This document shows positions 1 to 11,249 of a stretch of DNA of 64,000 nt, piece by piece; within the stretch, counting starts at the first letter, position 1, and each line of letters starts with the position of its first letter. Source of the DNA: Pratylenchus scribneri. Its lineage: Eukaryota > Nematoda > Chromadorea > Rhabditida > Pratylenchidae. A program made the position numbers and the translations under genes. The notes beneath the pieces were generated by a model. That model saw only the letters and a list, made by a program, of their open reading frames with translations. It was not told the origin of the DNA and did no database searches. The stretch covers positions 620,001 through 684,000 of the forward strand of contig JAQSEB010000203.1 of assembly GCA_030063045.1 (NCBI GenBank). The letters run 5' to 3'.

Positions 1-10
1 TATAAAATGA

Positions 11-292
11 TCAAAAGAATTCATTCGCCCACATAAATTGGATCATTTCTTCGAGTACTGAGGATTTGATGTTCTTAATATTGATAATTCCTTCCTTCGT
101 ATCGATCATTTCATGTTCGAATATTGCCCGAAAAACCGGAGAATTGCAAATCAAAATGGCTTTATGCACCTTAAAAGTAGCAATGAATACGTTTTTGCCT
201 TTATTTTGAAAATTTTTAACCTTAAATTCTTTGCCGTCCGCAGCTTTGATGATAAAATCCGTGAATAAACCCTGCTTGAACAAATTGCCCAT
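11..292 (-). CDS. BTB/POZ domain protein, first gene (partial, runs off the left edge)
   Basis: This is the N-terminal part of a BTB/POZ protein of the SPOP/BATH type, a class that usually acts as a substrate adaptor for cullin-3 ubiquitin ligases. After the Met at 292 come a LFTDFIIKAADGKEFK strand, the HKAIL motif, SPVFRAIFEHEM and a VLEEMIQFM helix, the classic BTB order. The Met at 292 is preferred over an upstream GTG at 394 because it aligns with the start of the paralogue at 1752. Between GKEFK and HKAIL a 51-nt stretch (GTTAAA...TTTTAAG) is open in frame but corresponds to a true intron in the paralogue, so it is probably an intron here too. No MATH domain is visible upstream. The remainder lies outside the window. 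Confidence 0.75.
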   Translation of the reverse strand: MGNLFKQGLFTDFIIKAADGKEFKVKNFQNKGKNVFIATFKVHKAILICNSPVFRAIFEHEMIDTKEGIINIKNIKSSVLEEMIQFMWANEFF

Positions 293-467
293 ATCCGCCC
301 CAAACGTTTTTTCTACAGCTAATTCTGTTTCCACTGCCTCATCACTTTTATTTGAGAATTTAAATGTGTAAAAAGGGTTGTGATTGTGCAGCACAGGTAA
401 AATTATGGGTGGAGCTTTATAACTAAATTAAATTAAATACATTACAAAATAAAAATATTTAAATTTT

Positions 468-1752
468 TTACTTATATTCCGGCGTAATGACAATTGCCTT
501 CACAATTTGATCGAACAATTCGCCATGATTTCCCTCGATCAACATTTTCCATTCCTTTGTTCCCATCACCTTTAAAATTAAAAAATTTTATGGTTTAATA
601 ATTTAATTTAAGCCTAAGGATTGTTATATAAAATAATATTAATTGAAGTGTTTGGTTGATCTGTTAAAACCGGTTTCAAAGTCCCTGATTTTTTGTTTTG
701 TCAAAAAATATTTTTTTATATTTCACCTCTTTTGCATTCTTCTGAATATAATTGATCGCCTCAGTCTTGAGATAGTCGGCAGAATGGCGATGGGCCAAAA
801 CCAACAATTCACAGACATTCTCATTCCCCATTGAATTGGGTAATCCTTCGAAAATTGCCTTGAAAATTTGATCCAACAATTCGGCATAATTTCCCTCGAC
901 CAACATTTTCCATCCCTCTGATTTCATCACCTTTAAAATTAGCAAATATTTTATTAATAAAATAATTCTGAATTTTTCACCTTTTTTGCATGCATTTTGA
1001 TAAAATTAATCGATTTGAGATTGAGTTTTTCAAGAGAATAGCGATCGGCAAAAATCAATAATTCACAGACATTTTCATTTCCAATTGAATTTGATAATTT
1101 CTCCTCACAGAGAAGCTGGATGGAAAAAATTTTTTTAAAAAAGAGATTAATTTGCCGAAAAAAAATTAATTTGCCAAATAAATTGTGTCGAAAAATATAA
1201 TATTTTTGAGGCCATATAACTTGGCCATAACTAAGTAAGTATGATCTTAAGTCTGATTTGGCCAAGTTATATGTCCTCAAAAAATAATATATTTCGACAC
1301 AAAAATTTCTGTAAATTAATTATTTTTTCGGCAAATTAATAAATTCCCCAAAAAATTTCACTTACCTTCAATGTGTCAATTTGGTATTGGACAGCTGCCT
1401 CCAATAATTCCATCAGCATTTCTCCCAGTTTTGGTGCCTTTCCGCTGTAACTAAATTTATAGATCTTTTTAAATATTTTTTAAATAATTTTCCAACATAA
1501 ATTCGAGCATTTGTTCAAGAACCGGAGATTTGATATCCTTAATTCGGACAATTCCTTCCTTCGCTTCGACCATTCCATGTTCGAACATTGCACGAAAAAC
1601 AGGAGAACGGCAAGCCAAAATGCCCTTATGTGCCTAAAATTAAATGCAATAAATTAAGAATATATTTTATTTTTATTCACCTTGAATTCTTTTCCGTCCT
1701 CAGCTATGATGGTACAATCCTTGAATAAATCTTGCTTGAATAAACTGGCCAT
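468..1752 (-). CDS. BTB/POZ protein with duplicated SPOP-like C-terminal half
   Basis: This is a multi-exon SPOP/BATH-like BTB gene. Exon pieces in order are: BTB start from the Met at 1752 to about 1682; HKGILACRSPVFRAMFEHGM and following (about 1634-1490); YSGKAPKLGEML (about 1448-1365); a NENVCELLIFADRYS helix pair (about 1112-980); then SEGWKMLVEGNYAELLDQI with a second NENVCELLVLAHRHS (about 930-727); and finally a third EWKMLIEGNHGELFDQI ending at the stop at 468. The helical segment following the BTB therefore appears about twice, as if the C-terminal exons had been tandemly duplicated. A palindromic MITE sits in the intron at about 1130-1345. Exact splice sites of the middle exons were not all resolved. 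Substrate unknown; no MATH domain seen. Confidence 0.7.
1130..1345. mobile_element. Palindromic MITE, GTGTCGAAAA family, copy 1
   Basis: This is an imperfect inverted repeat. The left arm has GTGTCGAAAAATATA followed by GAGGCCATATAACTTGG; the right arm has CCAAGTTATATG and ends in TTTCGACAC. Outer flanks add AATTTGCCGAAAAA against TTTTTCGGCAAATT. It sits in an intron of the BTB gene. Related copies lie at about 15629-15816, 19273-19515 and, degraded, 47145-47280. No coding capacity. Confidence 0.7.
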
Positions 1753-2224
1753 TTTTTCGACAAAAATAGTTATGTTGAAGTATATTTATTGCTGATGTAT
1801 GAAAGTGGAAACTTAAAAATCTAATTAATTATGAAGAATATATTGAATTTTGTGCATCTCATTTCGAAAGTAATGCATAAAAATTAATATTTTTTGGAAA
1901 TTTGTCATAAGTAATAAAAGAATGACTTATTTTTATAAAATTGCATGGTGTTACTTAATGATGTTGGATGGACTAGAAATAAAAATGTAAGAGGAACTGT
2001 GGAGTTAAGCCCCAAATGATGATGGTGGAGGGATGATGGAAGGCGGTAGGCGGCTCAACTTATAAATCAAATTATCGATCAACAAAACAACCATATAAAA
2101 ATGCGCTTTGGCAGATTTAATTTTTGGCTGGGATTTTGTGATGGGGCTTATTTCAGTGCATGGGAAAAAAAATTTTGAAATAAAACAGCGCCGAAAAATG
2201 AGATATTTGAAAAAATGTGTCTGC
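1753..2224. other. Intergenic, AT-rich
   Basis: This is the 5' flank of the BTB gene. I see no supported gene, only AT-rich sequence up to the foldback element. Short open frames here overlap on both strands and have no recognisable product. Confidence 0.5.
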
Positions 2225-2863
2225 CTCTTTCGGGGCAAACGTAAAGTAGTGTGGTCCCGCCGGAGTTTGATTTTAAAAATAAGGGTAACACGTTTTTATG
2301 CATATTTTTATGCGCTGATCACGAATCTGAGCTCAAAATTTTGATATCTTGTCATCTTGGTAAGGTATTGCCAACTTTTACCATGAAAAAGAATAGGGGG
2401 GACCAAGGGCATTTTTGGTAAAAAATTTTTCGGGGCCAATATATAGCTCATTCGACGCGGCTTGACGAGAGGAATCCAATGGTACCATCTACGCATCGGA
2501 ATACTGAAGAATATGCAAGTTATAAGTCAAAAACCTTACCAATGCATAAAAAATCTTTCGGTCATAATTCTGCAATTTCAAAATATTTCCATCTAACAAT
2601 GATACCATTGGATTCAGCTCGTCAAGCCGCGTCGAATGAGCTATATATTGGCCCCGAAAAATTTTTTACCAAAAATGCCCTTGGTCCCCCCTATTCTTTT
2701 TCATGGTAAAAGTTGGCAATACCTTACCAAGATGACAAGATATCAAAATTCTGAGCTCAGATTCGTGATCAGTGCATAAAATTATGCATAAAAACGTGTT
2801 TCCCTTTATTTATAAAATCAAACTCCGGCGGGACCACACTTCTTTACGTTTGCCTCTTTCGGG
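2225..2863. mobile_element. Foldback DNA transposon (non-autonomous) with 10-bp target duplication
   Basis: Two arms of about 254 bp (2235-2488 and 2599-2853) are near-perfect inverted repeats around a 110-bp loop. Termini are GCAAACGTAAAG and its complement CTTTACGTTTGC. The element is flanked by the direct repeat CTCTTTCGGG at 2225-2234 and 2854-2863, a 10-bp target site duplication. Long terminal inverted repeats plus 9-11 bp duplications are typical of Mutator-like elements; assigning it to that superfamily is inference. There is no transposase, so it would need one in trans. The arms still match almost everywhere, which suggests a fairly recent insertion. Confidence 0.85.
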
Positions 2864-3681
2864 ATCCTCTACAGACTTAAATGTCTCTTATGGATTGATT
2901 TTTATCCTTTCACTAATCATTGACTGTTTTATTGAGTCGCCTGCAAGTCAACTCCTTCATCAGTAACCCTTTTGAAAATTAGAATAGAACACCTACAGCA
3001 AATATCATAACGCCATTAGATTAGTTAATAGTATCATAATTCATAATCTATAATCGAATAATTGACTTAAGAAGATTGAAGCAAATTAATGTTATTTTGA
3101 ATTTAAACTCCTAGAAAATGCAAACAAATATATAATGCAATAATAAAGTGCTAATTTTAATTTATTTTTGTAATTTGAAAACATATGCAAACTATCTAGA
3201 GTGAAAGCAATAAAAATATTCTCAAACTAATTAATTATCAATTCTTTCCTATTATTCCCAATGCCATTTCCAATTTTTGGATAAAAGATTTATTTATTTA
3301 TGCAATTGTTATCCGGTGGAGGGAATGACAAAATTTTAAAAAAATATTAAAGGATCAGTAAAATATTAATTAATTTTTTTGCTTTGGAATAAATTAGTAC
3401 GTGGATTTTATATGTGATTGATGTACCAGGAATATTAAATAAATTCAAAAAAGAAGAAATAAATTTATATGTAATTTTTTAACTTGGATTTTTGGTGGCG
3501 GATTATGATATTTGGAATTAATTTTTACTTTGTTTAAACTCTCCAAAACAATATTTAGGTATAAAGTATAAATCAGGCAACAAAATTTTCTAAATTCAAA
3601 GTATTGTAAAAAGATTCGGGGATAAATTGTATTAAAATCATCCGAATTTTGGTCCAGCAATTTTCTTCAACATTTCGGTAC
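2864..3681. other. Intergenic, AT-rich
   Basis: No gene is supported here. It holds only AT-rich sequence 3' of the SPRY gene, including several possible AATAAA-like stretches that could serve that gene on the minus strand. Confidence 0.5.
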
Positions 3682-6122
3682 TTATTGAAGAAATTGTGAT
3701 AGATTGAAGCGAAATTGTTCCTTTCCAAAATTGGCGCGGATTAACTCACCAGCATTATACAAATTAATAGCTGGGAAAAGTTGGATTTTGGTATACTTTG
3801 ATGGCAATACAATCTTCCCTGAATTTAATTTAATTTTTTTAAGCAATTTTCAATATACATTTTCGAATATTTTTAAAATTATTTTACCAATTAATTCGCC
3901 ATTCCAAGTGAAAAAACATTTCATTGATGAATTTGCCTGGTCTTTGATTATTCCAAGGCCAACCACATCCAACTCCTTGAAATTTGCTTCAGTGGCATTT
4001 TCTAATCTGGACCAAGATCCGCCAATCCAAATTCCTCCTTTGTCGAATATTCCAATTGAATTTTCCGCTGCTCCAAGCCATGTGCCTTCCAGTGGAAAAT
4101 GTTGAGTACAAATTCCAACAGCAAGGCCACCCGAACTGATAGATAAATGAATTATTTGGAATTAAGATTATACTAATATTGGAAATTGGGTTAATTCCGC
4201 AATTATCCAAATGCTCGATTGATTAATTTTGAGTCACTCTGCTTTTTTTAAATGATTTCTGACTTTTTCTACTCATTTACAGCTTTCTTATTCATTAAAG
4301 TCGTTCTCATTTTCACCCCTTTTTATAAAGGAATACGAATTTATTTTGTTTGAAAAGTCAATATTTTCGATTAAACTCATTGAAAAAATTAATTTATAAA
4401 TTTGAATAAAATAAAAAATACCGACCTATCCATCTTGAGGATTTGCATTTCATAATAAAAGAGAATTGATGGTTTTATGGTAGACATACACATATTGAAT
4501 GGTGGAATTGGCAAAATTGCTCGGACCGAATTAAATCCTAAAAATTATTAATTTGAATTTTTAATCAAATTTCTTTTAATTTTAACCCGTTTTGCCGGTA
4601 TACTTAGCAAGCATTCCCTCCCCGGAAATTGTAATGCCTTTCCCACAATCCGCCGAATTCAATTTATTTTCTTTGGAAATGAATTTGTTCTCTTCAATTT
4701 CAGCAATTCGATTCGTCAAATTGGCCATCTGAAATTCAACACCTACAAAATTTCTTTTCGCAACTGAATTTGTCTATTTCGGAATTAGGGAAAATAAATT
4801 TTATGATTTTAATAATTTTTAATCAAAAATTGACTTTTCCATAAAAAAATAAAAAAGATGAAAATAAACAAAAAAAAATTATTTTATTTTTGGATTTTTT
4901 CTAAATTCCTTAAGTCGAAAAATCTTTTTTTAATTCGAAATTATTTTTATAAAGGAAAAAAATTTGCCAATTTTACCTTTTCTTCAATTTGCTTTTCCAA
5001 TTCACTCCTCATTTTCTCCAATTTTGTATCCACTCCTTTAATTTCAACAATTTGGCTATGGCTAACCAATTCGCTATTTTTTCTAGCAATTTCTTCTTTT
5101 AATTGATCATTTTCTTCAGTTAATTTTGTCATATTTCCCTTCATTTTTGCAATTTGTTCCTCCATTACAGTTTTCTCTTCATTTTTTGATTCTTCTAATT
5201 CCTTAAGTTCTTTTATCTTTTTGGCCATTTCTTTCTGCATTTCGGCATTTTCCCACTTCATTTGTTCTATTTCACGGTCCTTTTCTGCATTTTCCTCCTT
5301 CAATCGGCCATTTTCGTCACTCGATTTGTGGCTTTCTTCCATCAATCCATCCAATAATTTCATCGTTTTGTCCACTCTCTCCCTTAATTCACTATTTTCT
5401 CTTTCCATTTTCAATTCGCCAAATTTCTCGCCAAAATGCCAACCAATTGAAAATAATGCAGCAATGCAGAATCCAATTACAATAATAAATGTGACCAATT
5501 TAATTAAAGGCCAAAAATTATTTTGAATCAATGATTGTCCAAATTGTTTATCCATTTTGTTGGAGCCATTTGCTTTTTCCATGTCCTTAAATATTAATTT
5601 TAAATATTAAAATAAATATTAAATATTTAGTTTAAAAAAATATTGAAAATCGCAAAAATTTTTTTAACATTTTATAACAGTTCAATGGTTTATAATATAC
5701 CTCCAAATCTTATACCCGATCGATAGATCTCATCGAGAAGTATTGTTTGATGATGATTTGACTTATTAGGTTTAACCAAATTTGAATTAGTTTTTAACCA
5801 AAAAATTTAGAATGGTTTAAACCGCTTAATACCCTTTAATTTTGATCAAACCATTACAATTTATATATCAATCGATGCATTTTGATGAGATCTATCGATT
5901 TAGTTTAAAGTTCGAAGATCTGGGACAAACCATTGAACCACTAAAATTTTTGCCATTTTAAAAACTTTTTCATTAAATTAAATGCTAAATATTTAAATCA
6001 GAATTTACTTTGAATTTATTGATTTTTCTGGCCATTTGCTTTGAATCCATTCCAATCGATGTAATTGTCGACAAATCGGTTTCTTCCAACGTATCCTCAA
6101 CTCTGATTCCAATATTGTCCAT
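3682..6122 (-). CDS. Single-pass membrane, coiled-coil, SPRY-domain protein
   Basis: Six exons join in phase: 6009-6122, 4977-5585, 4587-4773, 4426-4537, 3888-4135 and 3682-3818, giving 1,407 nt and 468 residues. An N-terminal segment of about 60 residues is followed by one membrane helix (LIKLVTFIIVIGFCIAALF), then about 140 residues of charged heptad-rich coiled coil, then a SPRY domain. SPRY hallmarks are GFNSVRAILP, YYEMQIL, GGLAVGIC, GIWIG, VVGLGI, CFFTWNGELIG, LFPAINL and the ending GELIRANFG. SPRY domains bind partner peptides; which partner is unknown. No cleavable signal peptide precedes the membrane helix, so this differs from the secreted SPRYSEC effectors of cyst nematodes. The second intron-sized gap (5586-6008) holds a palindromic MITE. 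The last intron (3819-3887) was placed by restoring the SPRY frame. Confidence 0.85.
5625..5990. mobile_element. Palindromic MITE, GGTTTAAACGGTTTAA family (SPRY gene intron copy)
   Basis: This is an imperfect palindrome. The left side has GTTCAATGGTTTATAA and CGATAGATCTCATCGAG; the right side has ATGAGATCTATCGATT and ACAAACCATTGAACC; the centre carries TTTAAACCGCTTAATA. The same signature recurs about a dozen times in the window, mainly in introns. It has no coding capacity. Confidence 0.7.
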
Positions 6123-6599
6123 TCAAAATAGAAGATTAAATATTATTAAATCTTAAAATTTATGATGGAAATGAATTTGTTAAAAGTTTTACTTTTACCA
6201 AATCAAAAAAAAATGCAATAAAATTAGTCGATAAAATTCCAAGCCAAATGGGGAGAAGAAGAGCCAAAGAATGGAGGTAAGTTGTAAATTCATTAGGAAC
6301 ATTTTTCTTCTCCTTCTTCAAATGGGGTCATTGGTCAAACCAAACAGCAAAGTGCCCCGATTCACAAATGGCCAGCAGCCATTACCATAATCATTCGTTA
6401 TTGCCTTTTCCATTATCAATTCCCAATTATTGTAACGAGTAATGATGATACCATAAATTTGTATCCTCTCCATTCAATTGAATTTTATTCAACTACATTT
6501 TTATTGTTTATTTTAATTCTTATGGAATTTTACGCAAAATATGTTAATTCCAAAAAAATATAATTTGATGCGGTAAAAAAATATAAATATTTCAAAATT
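6123..6599. other. Intergenic between SPRY gene and the next minus-strand gene
   Basis: This is the 5' flank of the SPRY gene and the 3' flank of the unknown gene at 6600-7825. I see no gene or clear signal, only a short T-rich and A-rich background. Confidence 0.4.
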
Positions 6600-7825
6600 T
6601 CAAAAAAAATCTGCAATTTGATTAAAAATCATTCCACACTTTCTCTTCAATGAAACTCGATTAGGTGTTTGCGAAATTGAATCCAAAAATAATTGATAAT
6701 TTTCCATTGTGTATAATGGCATTTGAAGGACTGGCCAAGAGCTGAAAAGGAAAATTTTAAAAACTAATAATTTAATGAAATTTAGTCAAATTAAGTAAAA
6801 TAAAATTTTCTATTTTATTACCTGTCCAAGAAATTTATGTGGTGCTGGGCAAAATTTGCGGTCCAAATCAAAGTTGAATTGTTCAGATGGAATATCAGCC
6901 AATGCCAGGCAATTATTTGAATTTAAATAATTCATTGCCAATTCCATTTTGACATCCTTAATATATTTAAAATTAAATTAATTTTTTAATTTAATTTTTT
7001 TCGATAATTAAAATTTTTAAAAATTTAAAAAATCACAGAATAATTTATATTATTAAATTTTAAAATTTTCATAAAATATGATAATATTGTTAAAAATAAA
7101 ATTCAAATTCAATTTGCCTTGATGCTCAAAAATTATTCTCATAAAATAAAGAATAAAAAATTATGAAAAAATCGTTTATAAAAGAATCCAACCTTTTTGC
7201 CCTGGGAAGCAGGAATCCAGCCAAGAAGACTCCACAATTTCAAACGACGACCACTGCCATTCTCAAGTTTCGTATTCTTGATAACAACTTTAACTTGGAA
7301 TTGGCCAAAATGGCCAAAATCAAGCAAATCACTGTTCAGTCCAATTGTTCGATATTTGATATCTTCGTCCGAATTAATGACAAATTGCGGGACATTTTCA
7401 ATGTTGAAGCGAAGAATATAATCACAACGCAACCCTAGAAATGTTTTAAAATTTAAAAGAAATATTAATTCTAAAAATTAGGTTCAATAAAATTCTAATT
7501 TGAATCTCATAAAATTCATGGACATTTTTAAATTTTATATTTCTTATTTGTACGATTGCCAATAGCCTTATAGAGTATATTGATCCCAAAATTTACTTCC
7601 GGAATATTTTTTAAAAAAATTTCCTGAAATCCCTATATCTCATCAGAATAATTCGGTATTACGTGAGTCAAAATAGGATTATTTCTCAGTAGGACTCATT
7701 TTGGGAAATTTTATAGAAATATTTCCATTTTCATCATATATTTTGGTATGATTTACAATTCACACTTGCCTTCGGTGGTATGCAAAAAATGATTCGTGGA
7801 AAAAGTAGTTTCGGTTAACCAGGCA
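6600..7825 (-). CDS. Unrecognised protein, 3' exons
   Basis: At least four exon-like blocks are visible: about 7762-7825 (AWLTETTFSTNHFLHTTEG), about 7190-7432 (CDYILRFNIENVPQF, DLLDFGHFGQFQVKVVIKN, WSLLGWIPASQG), about 6840-6960 (ALADIPSEQFNFDLDRKF) and 6600 to about 6740 (SSWPVLQMPLYTMENY to a stop). Each block is bounded by plausible GT and AG sites in short AT-rich introns. I do not recognise the family. The mixture of beta-strand-like hydrophobic alternation and a WSLLGW patch suggests a soluble folded domain. The 5' end was not found, so it may start upstream of 7825 or belong with the gene ending at 8344. Confidence 0.45.
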
Positions 7826-9259
7826 CTGTGAAAAATAATCAAAATTATAAAAGAATATTTATTTGGCAAAATCAAACTTTGAAAAGGCCACCAATTTTGG
7901 TTGAACATTTATGGGCTGAAATGTTGGATAAAATTAAAAACGATAATAAAGAAAAAAAAAGCCTTAAATTTTCTATTTTTACTAATATTTTATTCAAATA
8001 AATTTGTTTATTTAAAATAATTATATTTTGAATAATTTCTCTTAAATTAAACGGTATAAATTGGATTAATAAATAATAATTTTATCATAACAAATTATAA
8101 ATAATTATTAGTCTCTAATTACAAAAATTTAAAGCAGAATTTACTTTTTTAATTTATGGATTTTTCCTCAATATTAAATTAAATAATTTTTTAAGTGACT
8201 GGGGAAGAATCCCGATTAGAATCTAATTGATTATTCAGCAATTTGTTTCCTTTTTCGCTTTCTTTTTTAAATGATTTGATTATTTATTGATAAATTTTAA
8301 TTTTGGATTTATGGTCATTTATTCTATTTTTAATTGAGTAATCTCACAAAAATGTTGATGTTTTTAAATCAATTCTATCTTGATTTACCCGCATAATATC
8401 TTCAACGACAATTCCTTGTTGTGCCAAAAATTGTCCACCACTCAATGTAACAACTTCTTCCTGTTGCTGATGGCCTCCTTCTTCCTCTTCTTTTAAGTGC
8501 ATTTTCACTAAATATGTTTGGCCATTTAAAATCTCTTCATTGCCATTTATGAGGACGAATTGTTGTTGTCCTTGAAAATTTTCTAGCATAAATGTCCCGA
8601 ATAAAATTGCAGTCAGACGAAAATTTGGTGGCAACATCGGTGTCAAATGCTGGAACAGAGTCGGTAATAATAATTGGCCTGGTGTCGTAATCTAAAATAT
8701 ATTTATTTTATTTAGGTATAAATTTTTATTAATTTATAGGAAGAAAATATTATGTATATTTAAATATGTCTTTAATATGCATTATTGGGCCATATAATAT
8801 TGTTATAATAATACAATAAAATCCATTTATTTAATCTATTTTCTAAATGTTTTAGTGGGTCAAATTATGTTTTATATAAAAGAAAATATTCTGATTCGGA
8901 TATATGGCCAAAAATGACAATGCCTTTTTAAGCTATTATCTCAGTCAGGGATAATAAATAAGTTCATTCTCTTTGAGTGAATATATCTAATATTATTATA
9001 AATAGAAATTAAACCAACAATTAGAGCATATTTTTGATGCTCATCCGAAATTGTATCCTGAAATATAGGCACCCATTTCTGACAATTTTCTTGATAGCAA
9101 CAAGCCAATGTTTGTCCACGATCATTGACGAAAACCACTTTAATCAAAGCCTGCAAAAAAGGCAATAAAATTTTATAGTAAAAATATCTAATTTACTTTA
9201 AAATTTTGCGGTTGATTGGGCTGTAGAATTTCATATGGCTGAAACATTTGTTGTTGACC

Positions 9260-10112
9260 ATTTTGATCAGTGTTTTCATGATACCAAAATTTTCAAAATG
9301 ATATGATAGTGATATGATAATCAAAATGGTATCATTCAAAATGATATGATATGATAATGATAGTGGTAATTATCACTATCATATCACTATCATATCATTA
9401 TCATATCATTTTAGCACTATCATTATCATATCATTTTTCTATCATTATCATTTTGAAAAAACCGAGAAAAAGACCAACATTTCAAAAAAAAATTTTCTTT
9501 CCAAGTTAATAAATTTTCTTTGGTTAGATAAATAAGTAATGGGATTTAATTTTTAAAGTATAGCTTTAAATTTTGAATTTATTAAATTCAATTAAGAGAA
9601 TCGAATATGAAAAATTCAATATATATTTAAGAGAGGTACATTAAGAAAAAGATTTGATTGCTAAAAATGGCATTAAGGGTCCAGGAATAATAATTTATTT
9701 AAAAATTGTCCAAAATCTATAAAAAGCTCTTTGAAAAATAAACAAAATTTTAAAAAATTCTTTGAAAAATGGACAAAATTTTAAAAAAATTCTTTGAAAA
9801 ATGGACAAAATTTTAAAAAATTCTTTGAAAAATGGACAACATTTTTAAAAATTCTTTGAAAAATGGACAAAATTTTTAAAAATTCTTTGAAAAATGGACA
9901 AAATTTTTAAAAATTCTTTGATAAATGCCTGATTTCAACTATCATGATACTATCATGATAGTATCACTTTTTTATGATAGTAAATTTCTAAAAATGATAT
10001 GATACTGATATGATAGTCAAACTGTTATCATATCACTATCATATCATTATCATATCACTATCATATCACTATCATATCATTTTAGCACTATCATGAAAAC
10101 ACTGATTTTGAT
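9260..10112. mobile_element. hAT-type non-autonomous element (9268-10104) with 8-bp target duplication
   Basis: Termini are CAGTGTTTTCATGATA (9268-9283) and TATCATGAAAACACTG (10089-10104), a perfect 16-bp inverted repeat. The flanking direct repeat ATTTTGAT occurs at 9260-9267 and 10105-10112. An 8-bp duplication with CAGTG-like ends is the hAT superfamily signature. Subterminal regions are packed with ATGATATGATAG-like motifs on both sides, as expected for transposase-binding repeats. The core is a minisatellite. No transposase frame. Confidence 0.88.
9722..9930. repeat. Minisatellite, about 34-bp unit, roughly 6 copies
   Basis: Tandem copies of a unit with the core TTCTTTGAAAAATGGACAAA followed by an A/T spacer. 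The copies differ by only a base or two. It forms the centre of the hAT-type element at 9268-10104. Confidence 0.85.
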
Positions 10113-10125
10113 ACTCAAAATTCAT

Positions 10126-11249
10126 GGCGATAATATTTTAGACTAATTAAATAAAGAATAGTTTATCTAAAATTTAAATAAATTAGACAAATTTGAATTC
10201 ATTTTTTATAGGATGATAAAAATATATTTACATTATTATATCTTAAATATATTTGACACTAGCTAGATGAGATGAAAACATAAAAAAATGCTAAAAATTA
10301 AAATAGAATGGACAAAAAAATAATTTGAATAATCCGAATAATTTAACTTTTAAAATTTGGTTTATTTTTCAGGCTTTTTGCCCCCAAGAAAAATTAGCCA
10401 CTGGAATAGTCGAATTATATAAATCAGAAATTCTGATGAGCACAATTTTGCCCATTTTTCGTTTTTGTTCACTGCCAAAGGTCAAAGAAATCGATTAAAA
10501 TATTTGTTGGTAGTTTTATGATGGCTCTTTTACCGATGATTTCTACGCCGATTCCGATAAGGCGTATACCTAAATAAGAAAATGGCAATAGGCTCAGATT
10601 TGTTCTGCTGGGACTGGAACAATGGATTTGCGCCTCTCTTTCTCCCTTGAATATTCTACTAAAATGTTTATTGGCCAAGCGAATAAAAGTGAGCGCAGAA
10701 ACAGCAAAAAAAATCAATCTTTTAGGTTAAGCCATTTATTTTTCAACGAATGGCGAATATTGGGGGAATGAATAAATTAATGTCGAAGGTAAAGGTGAAG
10801 AATGCCTCTTGCTCGATAGAATTACACAATGGAATTTTTACTTTTCTTCGTCAACGAAAAATTGCATAAATTCAGTTTTCCCATAATTTTTAATTCAATC
10901 CCCATCTGCCATGACTTAATTTTGCCATTTTTCTTCAGGCTAAAATTTAACAATGAAAGGAAAAGAATACATTTATTTGAAGGCTAAAATGTATTCATAA
11001 ATAAAAGCATTCATTTATTAGGGCAAAGAAATTATAATTTTTTACTCAAAATAGGTAGAATTCCTATCAAAAGATTCAAATTTAAATTGCCCTTAAAAAT
11101 TCTGATTGAAGATTTATGGGAAATCATTTTCCTAATAATGCTAAATTAAATTGCTTTTGAATTGTTATCAACATTAATAAATTATTTCCTTTTTAAGTTA
11201 AATATATTATCCAACTGAATTTATTAATACAAAAAAGCATAAAAGGAGA
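10126..11249. other. Intergenic, probable divergent promoter region
   Basis: This lies between a minus-strand start at 10125 and a plus-strand start at 11250. An 82-codon minus-strand frame (10469-10717) has no recognisable motif and I do not support it. The rest is AT-rich. Confidence 0.4.

Larger units (their letters stand above)
8344..10125 (-). pseudogene. Unrecognised gene with its first coding exon split by a hAT-type insertion
   Basis: The exons are: exon 1 (10113-10125 plus 9197-9267, interrupted by the insertion at 9268-10104), exon 2 (from 9150; ALIKVVFVNDRGQTLACCYQ), and exon 3 (about 8693-8344; PTLFQHLTPMLPPNFRLTAI, then a Glu/Gln-rich stretch). If the insertion and one target duplication are set aside, the Met at 10123-10125 reads MNFEYQNGQQQMFQPYEI without a break, and the exon ends in phase at AAA|GTAAAT. 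An in-frame Met (QQQM) survives on the 3' side of the insertion, so a shortened protein might still be made. Family unknown; Gln-rich segments hint at a regulatory protein but that is only a guess. The 3' end of exon 2 was not resolved. Confidence 0.55.

Noticed and set aside
3704..4105. 133-codon plus-strand frame
   Set aside because: It lies over the SPRY exons on the other strand. The minus-strand reading gives a full SPRY domain with phased introns, so this is a shadow.
9260..10112. CRISPR-like array because of regular repeats
   Set aside because: The repeats are contiguous or palindromic, without unique spacers, and are bounded by hAT ends and an 8-bp target duplication.
10469..10717. 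82-codon minus-strand frame as a gene
   Set aside because: No motif, no splice-supported neighbour, and amino-acid composition gives no support. Left unsupported.
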